From Candidatus Omnitrophota bacterium (GTDB lineage: Bacteria; Omnitrophota; Gorgyraeia; Gygaellales; Profunditerraquicolaceae): a stretch of 38,772 nucleotides of DNA. Under the pieces are notes generated by a model. The model did not search any database. It had not been told where the DNA came from and saw only the letters and a list, made by a program, of their open reading frames with translations. Positions 38,132 through 38,772 of this stretch are shown in pieces; within the stretch, counting starts at the first letter, position 1; each line of letters starts with the position of its first letter. The stretch covers positions 1 through 38,772 of the forward strand of contig JAQUMI010000009.1 of assembly GCA_028718225.1 (NCBI GenBank). The letters run 5' to 3'. A program made the translations under genes and the position numbers.

Positions 38132-38772
38132 CTACTTTAATACGTCCTGCATTGAATATAATCCGGCGGGCTTGCCAAAAACCCACTTGGCCGCTTTTAA
38201 AGCCCCTAAAGCAAATAAATCGCGCGAATGCGCCTGGTGTTTTATTTCGATGCGTTCGGAATTTCCGCAGAATATAACCGTATGGTCTCCTACGATATCT
38301 CCCAGGCGGATAGAATGCGCGGGTACCTGTTTTCCGCCGGCCTCACTCAAAATCTCTACCAGTTTTTTAGCCGTCCCGGAAGGCGCGTCTTTTTTTGTTT
38401 TATGATGCGCCTCTACAATCTCCAGGCTATAATCCGGGCCTAGTTTCCTGGCAATCTGCGGTAATATCGCGAATAAGACATTTACGCCAATAGCCATATT
38501 CGGGCTAAAAACTATGGGCACGACCCGGGAAGCCTCTTCAACCTTTTTAACCTGGGTATCGCTCAGGCCAGTTGTCCCCAGGATAAGCGCTTTTTTATAT
38601 TTAGCCGCATAATCAAGGTTTATTTCAGCTGCTTCGGGGACGGTAAAATCCACCAGCGTATCAATAAGGAATAACCCGTCGGTATTGGAAGATATTTTTA
38701 ACTTACCGATATCCTTGCCTATGGCCGGAGTCCCTTTTTTTTCCAGGGCCAGGGTCAGCTCAAAATCCGGAT
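38132..38772 (-). CDS. dapB: 4-hydroxy-tetrahydrodipicolinate reductase (partial, 5' end outside)
   Basis: The reading frame is open to the window edge, giving 213 codons; the N terminus with the NAD(P)H-binding motif is missing. It contains DTLVDFTVPEA, ILGTTGLSD, SPNMAIGVN, EAHHKTKKDAPSGTA (catalytic His and Lys) and HSIRLGDIVGDHTV, all diagnostic of DapB, which reduces hydroxy-tetrahydrodipicolinate. The GTG at 38653 is internal, not the true start. The stop TAG is 8 bases before dapL. Confidence 0.95.
   Translation of the reverse strand, partial: PDFELTLALEKKGTPAIGKDIGKLKISSNTDGLFLIDTLVDFTVPEAAEINLDYAAKYKKALILGTTGLSDTQVKKVEEASRVVPIVFSPNMAIGVNVLFAILPQIARKLGPDYSLEIVEAHHKTKKDAPSGTAKKLVEILSEAGGKQVPAHSIRLGDIVGDHTVIFCGNSERIEIKHQAHSRDLFALGALKAAKWVFGKPAGLYSMQDVLK

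Noticed and set aside
38124-38186. Upstream start at 38186 for dapL
   Set aside because: It runs into the end of dapB; AGGAGA before the ATG at 38121-38123 fixes the start.

Overview
The window is a dense block of a diderm bacterial chromosome in which every recognisable gene lies on the minus strand. I count 40 protein-coding genes (two cut by the window ends) and one tRNA. Gaps are mostly a few bases or short ATGA-type overlaps, and no gene-free stretch exceeds about 220 bases. A secretin with a type IV pilus assembly platform, the LL-diaminopimelate aminotransferase route (dapB-dapL), an arsenal of prepilins, a TMTC-like membrane glycosyltransferase and a secreted AMMECR1/MEMO module suggest an uncultured lineage such as Candidatus Omnitrophota (OP3) or a neighbouring PVC-like phylum. 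That placement is inference from gene content, not proof. No insertion sequence, prophage or CRISPR array is visible.

Reading in the direction of transcription (right to left): (1) 38772-34589 holds cofactor and amino-acid biosynthesis: dapB (partial), dapL, folK, panC, an aspartate dehydrogenase (nadX), then a small basic protein made of two near-identical repeats. (2) 34570-28247 holds a 19-bp-arm perfect palindrome, a GT-C type membrane glycosyltransferase, uvrA, and a large exported TPR protein. (3) 28240-27564 is a short promoter-led pair: a DUF2582-type winged-helix protein and a PilX/GspK-like pilin. (4) 27414-20053 is the type IV pilus / type II secretion assembly operon, led by a clear sigma70-type promoter and a small excisionase-type HTH protein, then a PilM-PilN fusion (GspL-like), PilO, PilP, secretin, extension ATPase and platform protein. 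(5) 19958-17366 is a run of six prepilin genes. (6) 17307-13221 holds tRNA-Ala(CGC), a radical SAM enzyme and a fused MEMO-AMMECR1 protein that both carry N-terminal hydrophobic export-type segments, a DsbD/CcdA-like membrane protein, and rsmE. (7) 13234-7397 holds mtaB, another pilin, a TMTC-like glycosyltransferase, a pseudopilin-like protein, a half-length DUF2344 protein and rng. (8) 7389-1 is a housekeeping operon with a near-consensus promoter: rplU-obgE-proB-proA-nadD-rpe-phosphohexomutase-plsC-rpsA (rpsA cut by the window start).

Functionally, about half of the window builds and decorates a surface filament or secretion pseudopilus: ATPase, platform, alignment proteins, secretin, nine pilin-like subunits and one glycosyltransferase beside a pilin gene. 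No prepilin peptidase and no PilT retraction ATPase are present here. The rest is core metabolism: NAD made from aspartate (nadX) with nadD in another operon, proline, lysine/DAP, folate, pantothenate, and ribosome or translation functions.

The points most worth a second look are the apparently extracytoplasmic AmmeMemoRadiSam module with its adjoining DsbD-like partner, the PilM-PilN fusion under a putatively self-regulating HTH gene, the two-repeat basic protein at 34589-34828, the REP-like palindrome at 34531-34570, and the missing rpmA between rplU and obgE.
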